Assembly: GCF_017313785.1 (NCBI RefSeq)
Contig: NZ_JAFLNL010000003.1
Location: 461,315 to 525,314 of the forward strand
Direction: 5' to 3'
From: Flagellimonas aurea
Lineage (GTDB): Bacteria > Bacteroidota > Bacteroidia > Flavobacteriales > Flavobacteriaceae
Length of the DNA stretch: 64,000 bases
Under the pieces are notes generated by a model that saw only the letters and a program-made list of their open reading frames with translations, was not told the origin of the DNA and ran no database searches. This document shows, piece by piece, positions 21,401-29,907 of this stretch. Position numbers and translations under genes: made by a program. Within the stretch, counting starts at the first letter, position 1; each line of letters begins with the position of its first letter.

Positions 21401-21518
21401 GCGCCAAGGCATCTTGATAGGCTTTGTTTTCGTGGGTAAATATCTTGGTTTCCTGCGCGGACGGCACAAAAAAAGTTCCCATAAAAATGGGAATTAAAAG
21501 GAGGTTTTTTCGATTCAT
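18495..21518 (-). CDS. Large tetratricopeptide-repeat protein, exported
   Basis: 1007 residues. It has a signal peptide (MNRKNLLLIPIFMGTFFVPSAQ) and then about 20 or more TPR-like repeats across the whole length, seen in segments such as YQAAQNIFESV, YPYALKWYKKVDES, AEAIPYLEAYRGKRG, EQAIQQFNKIIGGS and YNSAIPYLKRLEN. TPR arrays bind other proteins; export places this one in the periplasm or at the outer membrane. The downstream barrel (12-bp gap) is the natural partner. I cannot assign a pathway; an assembly or scaffold role at the envelope is inference. The start is an ATG immediately before the signal peptide. Confidence 0.85.
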   Translation of the reverse strand: MNRKNLLLIPIFMGTFFVPSAQETKIFTHENKAYQDALALYNNEQYQAAQNIFESVKATTKDDETEANSAYYAANAAIRLNQRGADKMMEDFVERYPTSTKRNSAFLDVADYYFETGKYPYALKWYKKVDESSMPYSERDRFNFNNGYALYASKRPQEAERYLNKVTTSQKYGSQAKYYLGYIAYEQDDYNSASARFDQIRDPELLDEKLTYYQADLNFKLGKFQEAIELAKKQLPKSNREEISELNKIIGESYFNLEEYAEAIPYLEAYRGKRGKWNNTDYYLLGYSHYKLGNYEQAIQQFNKIIGGSNAVSQNAYYHLAECYLKLDKKSEALNAFRNASQMEFSPEIQKDAWLNYARLSYEIGNAYEPVPQVLTTYLEKYPKDEHQMEIQELLVDSYITSRNFEGAMELLEANQNYASKETYQKVAYYRGVELFIDGDYEGAWERFDKSLKSAANPTFEARALYWKAESAYRLNRFEEALVDFVRFQNAPAAKSLPEYEQLDYNLGYSYFKLKDYNNAISYFQNVVSSNAIDDQRKNDGYLRLGDSYFVNSKYQLAKKAYDTASSMNGPERDYAAFQKTLCDGFLGNNSAKIDGLNEFLRMFPISSLRDDALFELGNSYINNNQESLGLQTYDRVVAEYSGSKFAPRGLLRSGLVYYNSSRNEQALSKLKEVVQKYPNTQEAKQAVATAKLVYVDEGRVSEYAAWARNLDFVEVTDSELDNASFESAERKQIEGKTAAAIRGYEDYLKQFPNGLHAQNANFALAQLYFANGEKDKALPKYKAVADGGNGEYTEQALTRVCEIYVDKQDYNSAIPYLKRLENTADISENKTFAQSNLMKGYYGQKDYSQTIAYAEKVLNAPKIDDRIKSDAQIMIARSAIATNNENLAKTAYQDVKQIASGELAAEAWYYDAYFKNKEQDFEASNESVQKLAKDYAAYKEWAGKGLVIMAKNFYNLGDAFQATYILESVISNFAEFDEIVSDAKSELATIKAKEAESNSSVDPNEN

Positions 21519-21781
21519 AGTGTTCTACGCTCTTCTCGATTGACTTTACACATAACGTCAAATTTAAGGCCAAAGTATATTTTAATCTGTCATTTACCGA
21601 AATTTACGAACCTGAACTTGATTTATTGGCACGAAATAGTATTTTTAAGTCCTCTATTGAAAACCCCTTCAATAGCAATAATTCCAAACCTCAACATATA
21701 AAGTCGTTTTTGGCTTTGCAATTACAAAAAAGGGGGACAATCCTTGGATTTGTACCATTGTCTAATTTATACCATGTTGAG

Positions 21782-22330
21782 ATGACCTATTTTACAATTA
21801 TTCTGATTCTGATCATATTGTTCTGCGTTTTCCTGTACAATAACTTAATCAGCAAAAAAAACAAGGTTGAAGAATCTTATAGCAGCATCGATGTAATGCT
21901 AAAAAAGAGAACCGACCTAATTCCGCAACTTATTAATACTGTTAAAGGCGCCATACAGCACGAACGGGAAACCTTGATGGAGCTTACCCAGCTAAGGGAA
22001 AAAATATTGGCAAAGGATATCCAACCCGAAGAACGGTTTCAATTGGAAAGCCAACTGGGGATTATGTTGGGGAAATTGCAAGTTCGTGCCGAAGCCTACC
22101 CCGATCTAAAAGCGAACCAAAACTTTCTTTTGCTGCAATCCAGCCTAAACGAAGTCGAAGAACAACTATCCGCAGCCCGAAGAGCCTACAATGCCGCTGT
22201 AAATTCGTTCAACAATGCCATTGAAATGTTTCCTTCCAACATCATGGGCAAATTGATGCGCTACTCCAAAAGACCCTTGTTCACCATTAAGGAAGAGGAA
22301 AGAAGTGTTCCAAAAATTTCATTCAACTAA
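21782..22330 (+). CDS. lemA: LemA family protein
   Basis: 182 residues from the ATG at 21782. The frame is open further upstream, but MTYFTIILILIILFCVFLYN is the expected N-terminal membrane anchor, so the longer version is unlikely. LemA motifs follow: NKVEESYSSIDVMLKKRTDLIPQL, then VKGAIQHERETL, AYPDLKANQNFLLLQ, EEQLSAARRAYNAAVN and FPSNIMG. LemA proteins are inner-membrane proteins with a helical domain of unclear role. The DUF3137 gene starts 6 bp after the stop; this pairing is common in Bacteroidota. Confidence 0.9.
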   Translation: MTYFTIILILIILFCVFLYNNLISKKNKVEESYSSIDVMLKKRTDLIPQLINTVKGAIQHERETLMELTQLREKILAKDIQPEERFQLESQLGIMLGKLQVRAEAYPDLKANQNFLLLQSSLNEVEEQLSAARRAYNAAVNSFNNAIEMFPSNIMGKLMRYSKRPLFTIKEEERSVPKISFN

Positions 22331-22336
22331 CCACAA

Positions 22337-23458
22337 ATGGTCGATTTAAACAAAATCAGGGATGAGGTATATCCGCTCCTAATTAAAGCTGAACACATCC
22401 GAAGAAAACATCTTTTTTATCAAAAGATATTTTCAGTTTTAATGTCACTAATGATTTTTGGTTTTTTGCTTTTGCCCATGGTCACCTACTTTAACAATGC
22501 CGGTTTCAGCAAATGGATTGCCAATGTTACCCAAGGAAGCTCATGGAACCCTTTTCAACTAATAGCGACAGTGTATTGGGTACTCTTTTTCATTACTATG
22601 GTTGCTTCCTATACCACTAAAAATAAGTACAGGACAAGCGAAAGAGAAATATTGAAGAAGGCCTTGCATAAAATGGTACCCGAATTCAAATTTGACTTCA
22701 AAAAACAGATTTCTCCCAAACTAATTGAAGAAAGTAAACTACTCCCTTCCTACGCACAAGTGAAAAAGAATAAACAGAGTAGTTATAATCTTCACTTTGG
22801 AACTTTATCCGGAAGGGTGGGCGACACCCAGATTGCCATGGGCGATGTCAATATCATCAACCAAGGGGTCTATAGTTCCTTTTTAATGTACATTCCTTTG
22901 TTCCCCTACCTCAACTTCGTCTATAACTATATCAGACCTTGGTTTTCCAAACACCATTCTAACGAGAATATGGGAAGTAGTTTCGTTGGAATGTTTGCCG
23001 TGGTCGATTTTAATAAAAAGTTCAATGGACATACCATTGTTTTGTCCGATGCAATGGAAAAAAGAGTGGGGCATCTTGCTAAAAACCTACAAAATTTTAA
23101 TGCTGCAAGAGGTATACTTGTAGAGCTAGAAGATACTGAGTTTGAAAATGATTTTATGGTATACAGTACCGATCAGGTCGAGGCACGGTATATCCTATCC
23201 ACTTCTCTAATGGAAAGAATAACCCGTTTAAAAAGAAAGATCGATAAACCCATCATGCTCTCATTCAACAAAAACAAATTGTATTTGGGCATACAGCATC
23301 CATATGGTTTCCTTTGCCTAAATAAAGAAGAGAGTTTATTAAAATCAGATGTTTTTGAAAAAGTTCATGAGGATATTTATGCAGCCATTGGTATTGTGGA
23401 AGATTTAAACCTGAACACAAGAATCTGGAAAAATCAATCCATGGAAGTTTCAAAATAA
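22337..23458 (+). CDS. DUF3137 family membrane protein, partner of LemA
   Basis: 373 residues. Two membrane helices lie near the N-terminus (IFSVLMSLMIFGFLLLPMV and LIATVYWVLFFITMVASYT), followed by a soluble domain with DTQIAMGDVNI, GMFAVVDFNKKFNGHTIVL and ARYILSTSLMERI. This is the DUF3137 (galanin-like annotation in some databases) pattern. It begins 6 bp after lemA, so the two are translationally close and likely act together at the inner membrane. Function is not known. Confidence 0.85.
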   Translation: MVDLNKIRDEVYPLLIKAEHIRRKHLFYQKIFSVLMSLMIFGFLLLPMVTYFNNAGFSKWIANVTQGSSWNPFQLIATVYWVLFFITMVASYTTKNKYRTSEREILKKALHKMVPEFKFDFKKQISPKLIEESKLLPSYAQVKKNKQSSYNLHFGTLSGRVGDTQIAMGDVNIINQGVYSSFLMYIPLFPYLNFVYNYIRPWFSKHHSNENMGSSFVGMFAVVDFNKKFNGHTIVLSDAMEKRVGHLAKNLQNFNAARGILVELEDTEFENDFMVYSTDQVEARYILSTSLMERITRLKRKIDKPIMLSFNKNKLYLGIQHPYGFLCLNKEESLLKSDVFEKVHEDIYAAIGIVEDLNLNTRIWKNQSMEVSK

Positions 23459-23505
23459 ATTTGGGATTAACCTTTCATTTTGATGTCGCTTAGCATATTT
23501 TCAAA

Positions 23506-23513
23506 TACTTTTG
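23506..23513 (+). promoter_or_regulatory. -7 element (TACTTTTG) of ftsE
   Basis: A TAnnTTTG match 22 bp before the ftsE start. A TTG lies at 23480-23482, 23 bp further upstream, slightly wider than usual. Confidence 0.45.
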
Positions 23514-23535
23514 TGTAAGCTGTTGAATTAAAATT

Positions 23536-24219
23536 ATGTCCGATACCGTAGTAAAATTACAAGACGTTGCCGTATTTCAGGATGAGAACATGGTTCTCAA
23601 CGATATTGACCTTGAGGTCAAAAAAGGGGAATTCGTCTATGTAATCGGCAAAACAGGTAGTGGAAAAAGTAGTTTTATGAAAACACTGTATGCCGACCTT
23701 CCATTAAAGCAAGGTGCTGGACAGGTAGTGGACATTGACCTAAAAACGATGAAAGAAAAGGACATACCCTTTTTGCGAAGAAAGTTGGGCATCGTTTTTC
23801 AGGACTTTAAATTGCTACCGGACAGAAATGTCAATAACAACCTTAGGTTCGTACTCAAGGCAACCGGTTGGACCGACCCCAAGAAAATGGATGATAAAAT
23901 CGAAGAGGTGTTGGACAAAGTCGGTATGAAAACCAAAGGTTTTAAGTTTCCCCACGAACTATCTGGTGGCGAACAACAGCGTATTGCCATTGCAAGGGCC
24001 CTACTGAATGACCCTGAACTTATTTTGGCCGACGAGCCGACAGGGAATTTGGACCCGCAGACAAGTGTTGAGGTGATGAAAGTATTGCAGGACATTAACC
24101 AAAATGGGCGCACCATTATTATGGCGACACATGATTATGCATTAATCTTAAAATATCCGCATAAAACCCTAAAATGTGATGGCAGCAAAGTGTTCGAGGT
24201 AATACAAAAAGCGATATAA
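23536..24219 (+). CDS. ftsE: FtsE-like ABC transporter ATP-binding protein
   Basis: 227 residues, a single ABC ATPase domain. Walker A is GKTGSGKSS (residues 38-46), then the Q-loop VFQDFKLLPDRNV, signature LSGGEQQRIAIARAL, Walker B LILADEPTGNLD and the switch His in MATHDY. DFKLLPDRNV and the short length match FtsE, which with FtsX regulates peptidoglycan hydrolases at the septum. No ftsX gene is next to it; in Bacteroidota the two are often separate. Another small ABC importer ATPase cannot be fully excluded. Confidence 0.85.
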   Translation: MSDTVVKLQDVAVFQDENMVLNDIDLEVKKGEFVYVIGKTGSGKSSFMKTLYADLPLKQGAGQVVDIDLKTMKEKDIPFLRRKLGIVFQDFKLLPDRNVNNNLRFVLKATGWTDPKKMDDKIEEVLDKVGMKTKGFKFPHELSGGEQQRIAIARALLNDPELILADEPTGNLDPQTSVEVMKVLQDINQNGRTIIMATHDYALILKYPHKTLKCDGSKVFEVIQKAI

Positions 24220-24316
24220 CACCCAAAACACCTTTCTAGTGGATTGATTTCCATTGAAATTATTCGGTCAACAAAAGTTTTTGTTACTTTGTTCAAACTA
24301 ACATTGATTCCTTTCT

Positions 24317-25075
24317 ATGGAAATTCTTGGTATTGATATTGGCGGGTCGGGCATGAAAGGTGCCCTAGTAAACGCCGAAACTGGAGAGATGTTGACAGAA
24401 CGCTTCCGAATCCCAACCCCAAAATCAAAAAAGCCCAAAGATATGGCCAAAGTGGTGGCCGAAATCGTGGAACACTTCAATTATGAAGGGCCTGTGGGCT
24501 GTGGATTCCCATCCATAGTAAAAAACGGGGTTTGCAAATCGCCAGGAAATCTTCATCCAAGTTGGGTCGGTGTTAATATCGATGAATTATTCACCGAATA
24601 TACCGGGCATGAATTTACCGTACTCAACGATGCAGATGCCGCTGGCTATGCCTCAATGAACTATGGTATTGGAAAAGGTAAAAATGGTCTTGTAATAATG
24701 ATTACCATCGGAACAGGACTAGGTAGTGGTGCCTTCTATAACGGTGTGCTCATCCCAAATTTTGAGCTGGGCCAGATTCCATACAAAAAGCACAAAAAGA
24801 TTGAAAAATGGGCGGCCGCTTCGGCAAAAGAACGAGAAGAGCTCAGTTTTAAAAAGTGGGGCAAACGCTTCAATAAATTCCTAAAACTGGTAGAGCTTAT
24901 CGTTTGCCCGGACCTTATCATTGTTGGCGGGGGAACCTCAAAAAATTGGGAGGAATTCAGTCATCATATCGATATTGAGACTGAGGTGATCAAGGCTGAA
25001 TTAATGAACCATGCAGGTATCATTGGAGCTGCCGTAGCGTGTTTGCGAGAACAGCACCACGGACATTTACAGTAA
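24317..25075 (+). CDS. ppgK: ROK-family glucokinase, polyphosphate-glucose phosphotransferase type
   Basis: 252 residues, short like PPGK enzymes. The phosphate-binding GIDIGGSGMKGALV (residues 5-18) is typical. GCGFPSIVKNG, the catalytic Asp in VLNDADAAGYAS, and MITIGTGLGSGAF follow. The cysteine-rich zinc motif of ordinary ROK glucokinases is absent, as in PPGK. The reaction would be phosphorylation of glucose from polyphosphate (or ATP). The helical insert rich in Lys (KKHKKIEKW, KKWGKRFNKF) is also a PPGK trait. It stands alone and is followed by a bidirectional hairpin. Confidence 0.88.
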   Translation: MEILGIDIGGSGMKGALVNAETGEMLTERFRIPTPKSKKPKDMAKVVAEIVEHFNYEGPVGCGFPSIVKNGVCKSPGNLHPSWVGVNIDELFTEYTGHEFTVLNDADAAGYASMNYGIGKGKNGLVIMITIGTGLGSGAFYNGVLIPNFELGQIPYKKHKKIEKWAAASAKEREELSFKKWGKRFNKFLKLVELIVCPDLIIVGGGTSKNWEEFSHHIDIETEVIKAELMNHAGIIGAAVACLREQHHGHLQ

Positions 25076-25120
25076 ATTTTAAGATCAAAGAACTTGGGCC
25101 TCTTCGCTTGTTTTAAAAAG

Positions 25121-25154
25121 AAAAGCGAATGAAGTGTATCACTCCATCCGCTTT
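25121..25154. terminator. Bidirectional terminator between ppgK and typA
   Basis: The 25121-25135 arm (AAAAGCGAATGAAGT) pairs with 25140-25154 with two A-C mismatches. It lies between convergent genes, about 45 bp after the ppgK stop and 24 bp from the typA stop. Confidence 0.65.
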
Positions 25155-25178
25155 ATTCAAATGTCAAATTGAATTATC

Positions 25179-26978
25179 TTAAACTACCTTGTTTCTTTTT
25201 CTATCCACTTCTTTCAGGTATATTTTCCTAAGTCTCAAGTGGTTTGGGGTCACCTCTACGTATTCATCCTTTTGAATGTACTCCAATGCTTCTTCCAGAG
25301 AGAATTTGATAGCAGGAACAATCTTTGCCTTGTCATCAGCTCCCGAAGAACGAACGTTAGATAGTTTTTTGGTCTTGGTCACGTTCACTGTCATATCATC
25401 CTGACGGGAGTTTTCACCGATTACCTGCCCTTCATAGATATCCTCTCCCGGGTCAATAAAGAACTTACCTCTTTCCTGAAGTTTATCGATGGAATAAGGG
25501 ATCGCTGTTCCGTTTTCCATGGAAACCAAAGAACCGTTCAATCGCTGGGCGATATCCCCTTTCAATGGTTGATATTCAAAAAACCTATGCGCCATAATGG
25601 CCTCACCTGCGGTAGCCGTCAACAATTGGTTTCTAAGACCGATGATTCCTCTGGATGGAATAATGAATTCACAGACCATTCGGGAACCTCTTGCTTCCAT
25701 ACTGGTCATCTCTCCTTTTCGGATGGACACCATCTCAACCGCTTTTCCAGAAACTTCTTCTGGCAAGTCAATGGTCAAGTGTTCCACCGGCTCACATTTA
25801 ACTCCATCAATCTCCTTAATGATAACCTGTGGCTGACCAATTTGAAGCTCGTAACCTTCTCTACGCATGGTTTCGATCAAAACAGAAAGGTGCAATACCC
25901 CACGGCCATAGACCAAGAATTTATCTGCACTATCGGTTTGTTGTACACGAAGCGCCAAGTTTTTCTCCAATTCTTTTTCCAAACGCTCCTTGATGTGACG
26001 GGAAGTAACAAACTTTCCATCTTTACCAAAAAACGGACTATCGTTGATCGTGAAAAGCATACTCATGGTAGGCTCATCAATAGCAATGGTCTTCAATTTT
26101 TCTGGGTTTTCGATGTCGGCAACGGTATCGCCAATCTCGAATCCTTCCATACCAACAATGGCACAAATATCCCCAGCAACCACTTCTTCCACTCTCAAAC
26201 GGCCCAAACCTTCAAAAGTGTAAAGTTCCTTAATTCTTGTTTTTACGATAGAACCGTCTCTTTTCACCAAAGAAACCTGTTGCCCTTCACGAAGTTTACC
26301 ACGTTGCAATCTTCCGATGGCGATTCGCCCGGTAAATGACGAGTAATCCAAAGAAGTGATCAACATTTGAGTAGTACCTTCTTGAGGTTTGAACTCTGGA
26401 ACATGTTCGATTACCATATCCAATAGCGGCTCAATGTTCTCTGTCTGTACTTTCCAATCCTCGCCCATCCAGTTGTTCTTTGCAGAACCATAAACGGTCG
26501 GGAAATCCAGCTGCCATTCTTCGGCACCCAATTCGAACATCAAGTCAAAAACTTTCTCGTGCACTTCTTCCGGAGTACAGTTTTCCTTATCAACTTTGTT
26601 GATGACCACGCAAGGTTTCAAACCAAGGTCGATTGCCTTTTGAAGTACAAAACGGGTCTGTGGCATGGGCCCCTCAAAGGCGTCCACCAACAACAAAACC
26701 CCATCTGCCATGTTCAGAACACGCTCTACCTCACCACCAAAATCGGCGTGACCAGGGGTATCTATAATATTGATTTTTGTGTCTTTGTAAACAACGGAAA
26801 CGTTTTTGGAAACAATGGTGATTCCACGCTCCCTTTCCAGGTCGTTGTTATCCAATATCAGGTCGCCCTTGTTCTCATTTTCTCGGAACAACTGGCAATG
26901 GTACATAATTTTATCAACCAAGGTAGTTTTACCGTGGTCTACGTGTGCAATGATTGCAATGTTTTTGATTTTGGACAT
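25179..26978 (-). CDS. typA: Translational GTPase TypA/BipA
   Basis: 599 residues, full length. A ribosome-associated GTPase of the EF-G family needed for ribosome assembly and stress adaptation. G1 is [13 protein letters not shown], switch I has ERERGITI, G3 is [16 protein letters not shown]4 is VINKVDKEN. The C-terminal BipA-specific part shows [40 protein letters not shown] and [19 protein letters not shown]. The start is ATG, with a TTG-N18-TATCTTTG promoter right upstream. It is a single gene. Confidence 0.96.
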   Translation of the reverse strand: MSKIKNIAIIAHVDHGKTTLVDKIMYHCQLFRENENKGDLILDNNDLERERGITIVSKNVSVVYKDTKINIIDTPGHADFGGEVERVLNMADGVLLLVDAFEGPMPQTRFVLQKAIDLGLKPCVVINKVDKENCTPEEVHEKVFDLMFELGAEEWQLDFPTVYGSAKNNWMGEDWKVQTENIEPLLDMVIEHVPEFKPQEGTTQMLITSLDYSSFTGRIAIGRLQRGKLREGQQVSLVKRDGSIVKTRIKELYTFEGLGRLRVEEVVAGDICAIVGMEGFEIGDTVADIENPEKLKTIAIDEPTMSMLFTINDSPFFGKDGKFVTSRHIKERLEKELEKNLALRVQQTDSADKFLVYGRGVLHLSVLIETMRREGYELQIGQPQVIIKEIDGVKCEPVEHLTIDLPEEVSGKAVEMVSIRKGEMTSMEARGSRMVCEFIIPSRGIIGLRNQLLTATAGEAIMAHRFFEYQPLKGDIAQRLNGSLVSMENGTAIPYSIDKLQERGKFFIDPGEDIYEGQVIGENSRQDDMTVNVTKTKKLSNVRSSGADDKAKIVPAIKFSLEEALEYIQKDEYVEVTPNHLRLRKIYLKEVDRKRNKVV

Positions 26979-26997
26979 AACCTAAATTTTAAGCCCG

Positions 26998-27026
26998 CAA
27001 AGATACTGCTATTTTTTCTTGTGCAA
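26998..27026 (-). promoter_or_regulatory. Promoter of typA (TTG-N18-TATCTTTG)
   Basis: On the minus strand, TTG (complement of 27024-27026) is followed after 18 bp by TATCTTTG (complement of 26998-27005). The start codon is 20 bp downstream. Both boxes match the Bacteroidota housekeeping consensus. Confidence 0.6.
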
Positions 27027-27077
27027 CACACCTTAATGTTATTTTTATCTTATTGATTTTGTGGAAGTTCCATTATT

Positions 27078-27617
27078 TCACTTTCTACCGACCACCCACC
27101 CGAGCTTCAAGGCAAGAAAAATACCGAAGTTACTTTCAAATTCATCAAAGAAATAACCGGGCCCAAACTCGAATCGAAATTGCAATCCTTTTTGGCTCGT
27201 CCGTTGGAGACCATAAACGGCGCCGATACCCCCAAAATAATCAGAAACATAATCCAAATCCCCAATTATTGCCTTACCTCCTTGAATGGCGATTGTGGGA
27301 GCAATATAGTTACCCGTATTGCCTGTAATGTTTTTTCCTTTTGCCAGTCGTCGGTCAAAATTATAGTAGTATCGGTACTGTAGCCTTCCAATAGGGTATA
27401 TCCCAAATCCACTTTCCACAAAGTCGGATTCCCTGTACCCAAAACCCATGGTAGCCTCTGCCGTTATAGTTGAATTTTGGGAAAGTCCCTTTTCATAGAT
27501 GATGCCGGGAAGTAGTACATTTAAGGTGAGTTGATAGTCTTCAACGTTCTTCACAGATTGTGCAATTCCAACAACTCCAATGGATAAAAATAAAAGTAAT
27601 GAGGAAATAGTTTTCAT
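27078..27617 (-). CDS. Small outer-membrane barrel protein, paralogue 1 of a tandem triplet
   Basis: 179 residues with a signal peptide (MKTISSLLLFLSIGVVGIAQ). The core has LNVLLPGIIYEKGLSQNSTI, RLQYRYYYNFDRRLAKGKN, TGNTGNYIAPTIAI, GGIGAVYGLQRTSQKGLQF and FGPGYF, and ends LKLGWVVGRK. The same ordered motifs occur in the next two upstream genes. Alternating strands suggest an eight-stranded barrel. Function is unknown; the DUF3575-like fold is a possibility. Confidence 0.72.
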   Translation of the reverse strand: MKTISSLLLFLSIGVVGIAQSVKNVEDYQLTLNVLLPGIIYEKGLSQNSTITAEATMGFGYRESDFVESGFGIYPIGRLQYRYYYNFDRRLAKGKNITGNTGNYIAPTIAIQGGKAIIGDLDYVSDYFGGIGAVYGLQRTSQKGLQFRFEFGPGYFFDEFESNFGIFLALKLGWVVGRK

Positions 27618-27672
27618 AAATGGTTAGTTTGAATTTCCTCAAGAAGGCTCAAATATTGTACCAGAAAAATGA

Positions 27673-28230
27673 TCACAGACCAACACACCAGCGCTTTTCG
27701 CTGATAATCCACCCAATACTCAAGTTTACCACGGGTTGGATGGTGCCTTTGAACGGTCCCACATAATAGCCGGCACCGGCATCAATAGAGAAGCTGAAGC
27801 CTGAATCAAAACTGCGTTGAATGCCATAAACCAGACCACCATAACCGTGAATACCATCTACCAGTTGCCCCTCGACCACACGCTCTCCGGGAGAAAAAAC
27901 AGCTACGGAAGGTGCTACGTAATTACCGGAATTTCCAAAAATAGACCTTCTGCGTCTTTCCCGACTGTTCAAGTTGTGGTAATATCGGTTTTGAATGGTA
28001 ATGGCAGGAAAAAAATCAAAATCTTCCAAAGGTTGGGAACTAGCTGGTTCCAGAGCGACCTGATATGCTACGCGAATATCCAGCGTACTGTTCACGCCCA
28101 AAGCCATTTCGTACTGGATACCCGGATTGATGGCATTGAGCTTAAACTGACGGACCTCGCAATTGGTGCCGTATTGAGCATGTACAAAAAATCCTGTGGA
28201 CAGGAATGCCAAAAGCAGTAAGCGACGCAT
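27673..28230 (-). CDS. Small outer-membrane barrel protein, paralogue 2
   Basis: 185 residues with a signal peptide (MRRLLLLAFLSTGFFVHAQ). It shares the motif order of its neighbours: LNAINPGIQYEMALGVNSTL, NRYYHNLNSRERRRRS, FGNSGNYVAPSVAV, GYGGLVYGIQRSFDSGF and DAGAGYYVG. It ends ..IGWIISEKRWCVGL. It lies 55 bp upstream of paralogue 1 on the same strand, so they were probably made by tandem duplication and may be co-transcribed. Confidence 0.72.
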   Translation of the reverse strand: MRRLLLLAFLSTGFFVHAQYGTNCEVRQFKLNAINPGIQYEMALGVNSTLDIRVAYQVALEPASSQPLEDFDFFPAITIQNRYYHNLNSRERRRRSIFGNSGNYVAPSVAVFSPGERVVEGQLVDGIHGYGGLVYGIQRSFDSGFSFSIDAGAGYYVGPFKGTIQPVVNLSIGWIISEKRWCVGL

Positions 28231-28294
28231 GTAGGTTAATTTGGTAGTACTATAACCCCAACTTTATCAAAATAGTATGCTCTGACCTCTTTAT

Positions 28295-28876
28295 TTAATC
28301 AAGGTACGGGTCTTTTTTCTTTCGTTTGGTGGCTACCCATCCAAAGGTAAAATTAATCAAGGGCCCATAACCATTGGGTACGCCATCTCCGCGATAGTAT
28401 CCTGCCCCAACTTCCACATTAAAATTGAAACCTTTTTCATACGTGCGTTGAATGCCATAGACCATTCCGTAAAACCCCAAGTTAAAATCATCCGGGCCTT
28501 CCACATCGGTCGCAACTCGTAGTTGTGAAAAAAAGATAGCTTGGGCGGCGGCGATATAATTCCCAGAATTACCAGAGGTGTTCTTGTCCAGTCTTTCCCT
28601 TCTATCAAAATTATGATAATACCGGTAACGGTTGTTCATTGCCAAACCCAATACATAGCCCTCTTCATAAGTGGCGGTGGCCAAACCCAAGTTTGTAGAA
28701 ATACTTTGATTTTTAAAAATTCCAAGCTCATATGTAAATCCTGGGCTCAATAAATTCAATTTAAATTGATGTCGCTCCAAATGGGCCAAACCAAAAGTAC
28801 CTCCCCGCTCTTGCCATTGAGCGTATGTGAAAGCTGAAACAAAACAGAGTAAAATAAGAACATATTTATTTTTCAT
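28295..28876 (-). CDS. Small outer-membrane barrel protein, paralogue 3
   Basis: 193 residues with a signal peptide (MKNKYVLILLCFVSAFTYAQ). Motifs shared with the other two: LNLLSPGFTYELGIFKNQSI, RYRYYHNFDRRERLDKN, TSGNSGNYIAAAQAI, GMVYGIQRTYEKGFNFNVEV and GAGYYRG. It ends in FTFGWVATKRKKKDPYLD. It is the first gene of the triplet in the direction of transcription, with 64 bp to the next. It is divergent from kdsA. Confidence 0.72.
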   Translation of the reverse strand: MKNKYVLILLCFVSAFTYAQWQERGGTFGLAHLERHQFKLNLLSPGFTYELGIFKNQSISTNLGLATATYEEGYVLGLAMNNRYRYYHNFDRRERLDKNTSGNSGNYIAAAQAIFFSQLRVATDVEGPDDFNLGFYGMVYGIQRTYEKGFNFNVEVGAGYYRGDGVPNGYGPLINFTFGWVATKRKKKDPYLD

Positions 28877-28926
28877 GGTCGATGGTTTGTATCGATAAAT
28901 CTAAAAAGGATACCATGGTTTAATAT

Positions 28927-28934
28927 TATATTTG
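28927..28934 (+). promoter_or_regulatory. -7 element (TATATTTG) of kdsA
   Basis: An exact TAnnTTTG match 15 bp before the kdsA start codon, which implies a very short leader. No -33 TTTG at standard spacing is seen. Confidence 0.4.
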
Positions 28935-28949
28935 TGCAAACTTTAAGAA

Positions 28950-29768
28950 ATGGACATCACCAAAATCCCACAGATAAAACACACGGACAGCGATAATTTT
29001 TTCTTATTGGCAGGCCCTTGCGCCATTGAAGGCGAGGAGATGGCCATGCGCATCGCAGAAAAGGCTGTTGCCATTACCGATAAGCTTAACATTCCTTATA
29101 TTTTCAAGGGTAGTTTTAAAAAAGCGAACCGGAGCCGCATGGATTCCTTCACCGGAATTGGTGATGAAAAAGCCTTAAAAATCCTTCGAAAAGTTTCAGA
29201 GACTTTTGGTGTTCCTACCGTAACCGACATTCATGAAATTTCTGATGCCGCCATGGCTGCTGAATATGTGGACGTTCTTCAGATTCCTGCCTTTTTGGTC
29301 AGGCAGACCGATTTGGTCGTAGCTGCCGCAGAAACAGGCAAGGTCGTCAACTTGAAGAAAGGGCAATTTATGAGCCCTGAAAGCATGAAGCATGCCGTTA
29401 CCAAGGTAACGGAAACCGGAAATGAGCAGGCCATTATCACCGATCGTGGAACCATGTTCGGATACCAAGACATGATCGTAGATTTCCGTGGGATTCCTAC
29501 CATGAAGCAATATGCCCCTGTTGTACTGGATGTTACACACTCCCTTCAACAGCCCAACCAATCCTCTGGAGTTACCGGCGGAAGACCCGCGCTGATAGGA
29601 ACAATGTCCCGAGCGGGAATCGCAGCTGGTGTAGATGGACTTTTTATGGAAACCCATTTTGATCCTGCAAATGCCAAAAGTGATGGCGCCAATATGCTGG
29701 ATTTAAGTTTATTGGAAAAACTTTTGACGGATTTGACTGCAATTAGAAAAACTATCAATTCACTGTAA
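28950..29768 (+). CDS. kdsA: 3-deoxy-8-phosphooctulonate synthase (KDO-8-P synthase)
   Basis: 272 residues, full length. It condenses phosphoenolpyruvate with arabinose 5-phosphate to make KDO-8-P for lipopolysaccharide. Motifs: FLLAGPCAIEGEE (residues 18-30), FKGSFKKANRSRMDSFTG, LVRQTDLV, NLKKGQFMSP, GTMFGYQDMIVDFRGIP, DVTHSLQQP and METHFDPANAKSDGANM. Cys24 in GPC is the metal ligand of the metal-dependent class. The start is ATG shortly after a -7 element. It is a single gene. Confidence 0.96.
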   Translation: MDITKIPQIKHTDSDNFFLLAGPCAIEGEEMAMRIAEKAVAITDKLNIPYIFKGSFKKANRSRMDSFTGIGDEKALKILRKVSETFGVPTVTDIHEISDAAMAAEYVDVLQIPAFLVRQTDLVVAAAETGKVVNLKKGQFMSPESMKHAVTKVTETGNEQAIITDRGTMFGYQDMIVDFRGIPTMKQYAPVVLDVTHSLQQPNQSSGVTGGRPALIGTMSRAGIAAGVDGLFMETHFDPANAKSDGANMLDLSLLEKLLTDLTAIRKTINSL

Positions 29769-29846
29769 ATTCTTTCCAGACTACAATTTTAACAAAATCA
29801 ACACGCTGATTTTAAAGTTATTACATTTAATTTTTAAGTTTATTTA

Positions 29847-29861
29847 TAATTAGTCTAAATA
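29847..29861 (+). promoter_or_regulatory. Operator-like site 1 upstream of the siderophore receptor gene
   Basis: TAATTAGTCTAAATA, centred on the palindrome TTAG-T-CTAA. It ends 3 bp before the -33 box of the receptor promoter. An inverted copy (14 of 15 matching) lies at 29908-29922. Iron-responsive repression (Fur or DtxR type) is inferred from the iron-uptake context. Confidence 0.5.
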
Positions 29862-29864
29862 TTT

Positions 29865-29896
29865 TTTGTCTGATTAAATGCTGGAACATACATTTG
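29865..29896 (+). promoter_or_regulatory. Promoter of the siderophore receptor operon (TTTG-N20-TACATTTG)
   Basis: TTTG at 29865-29868 and TACATTTG at 29889-29896 with a 20-bp spacer, an excellent match to the Bacteroidota -33/-7 consensus. The receptor start is 37 bp downstream of the -7 box. Confidence 0.75.
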
Positions 29897-29907
29897 CATT
29901 CGAAATT

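Noticed and set aside
21626..21781. Longer LemA version starting at TTG
   Set aside because: The extra 52 residues are not family-like and would bury the N-terminal membrane anchor that normally starts LemA.
23536..24219. Reading the lone ftsE as evidence of a lost ftsX
   Set aside because: In Bacteroidota ftsE and ftsX are often not adjacent, so absence here says nothing about the genome.
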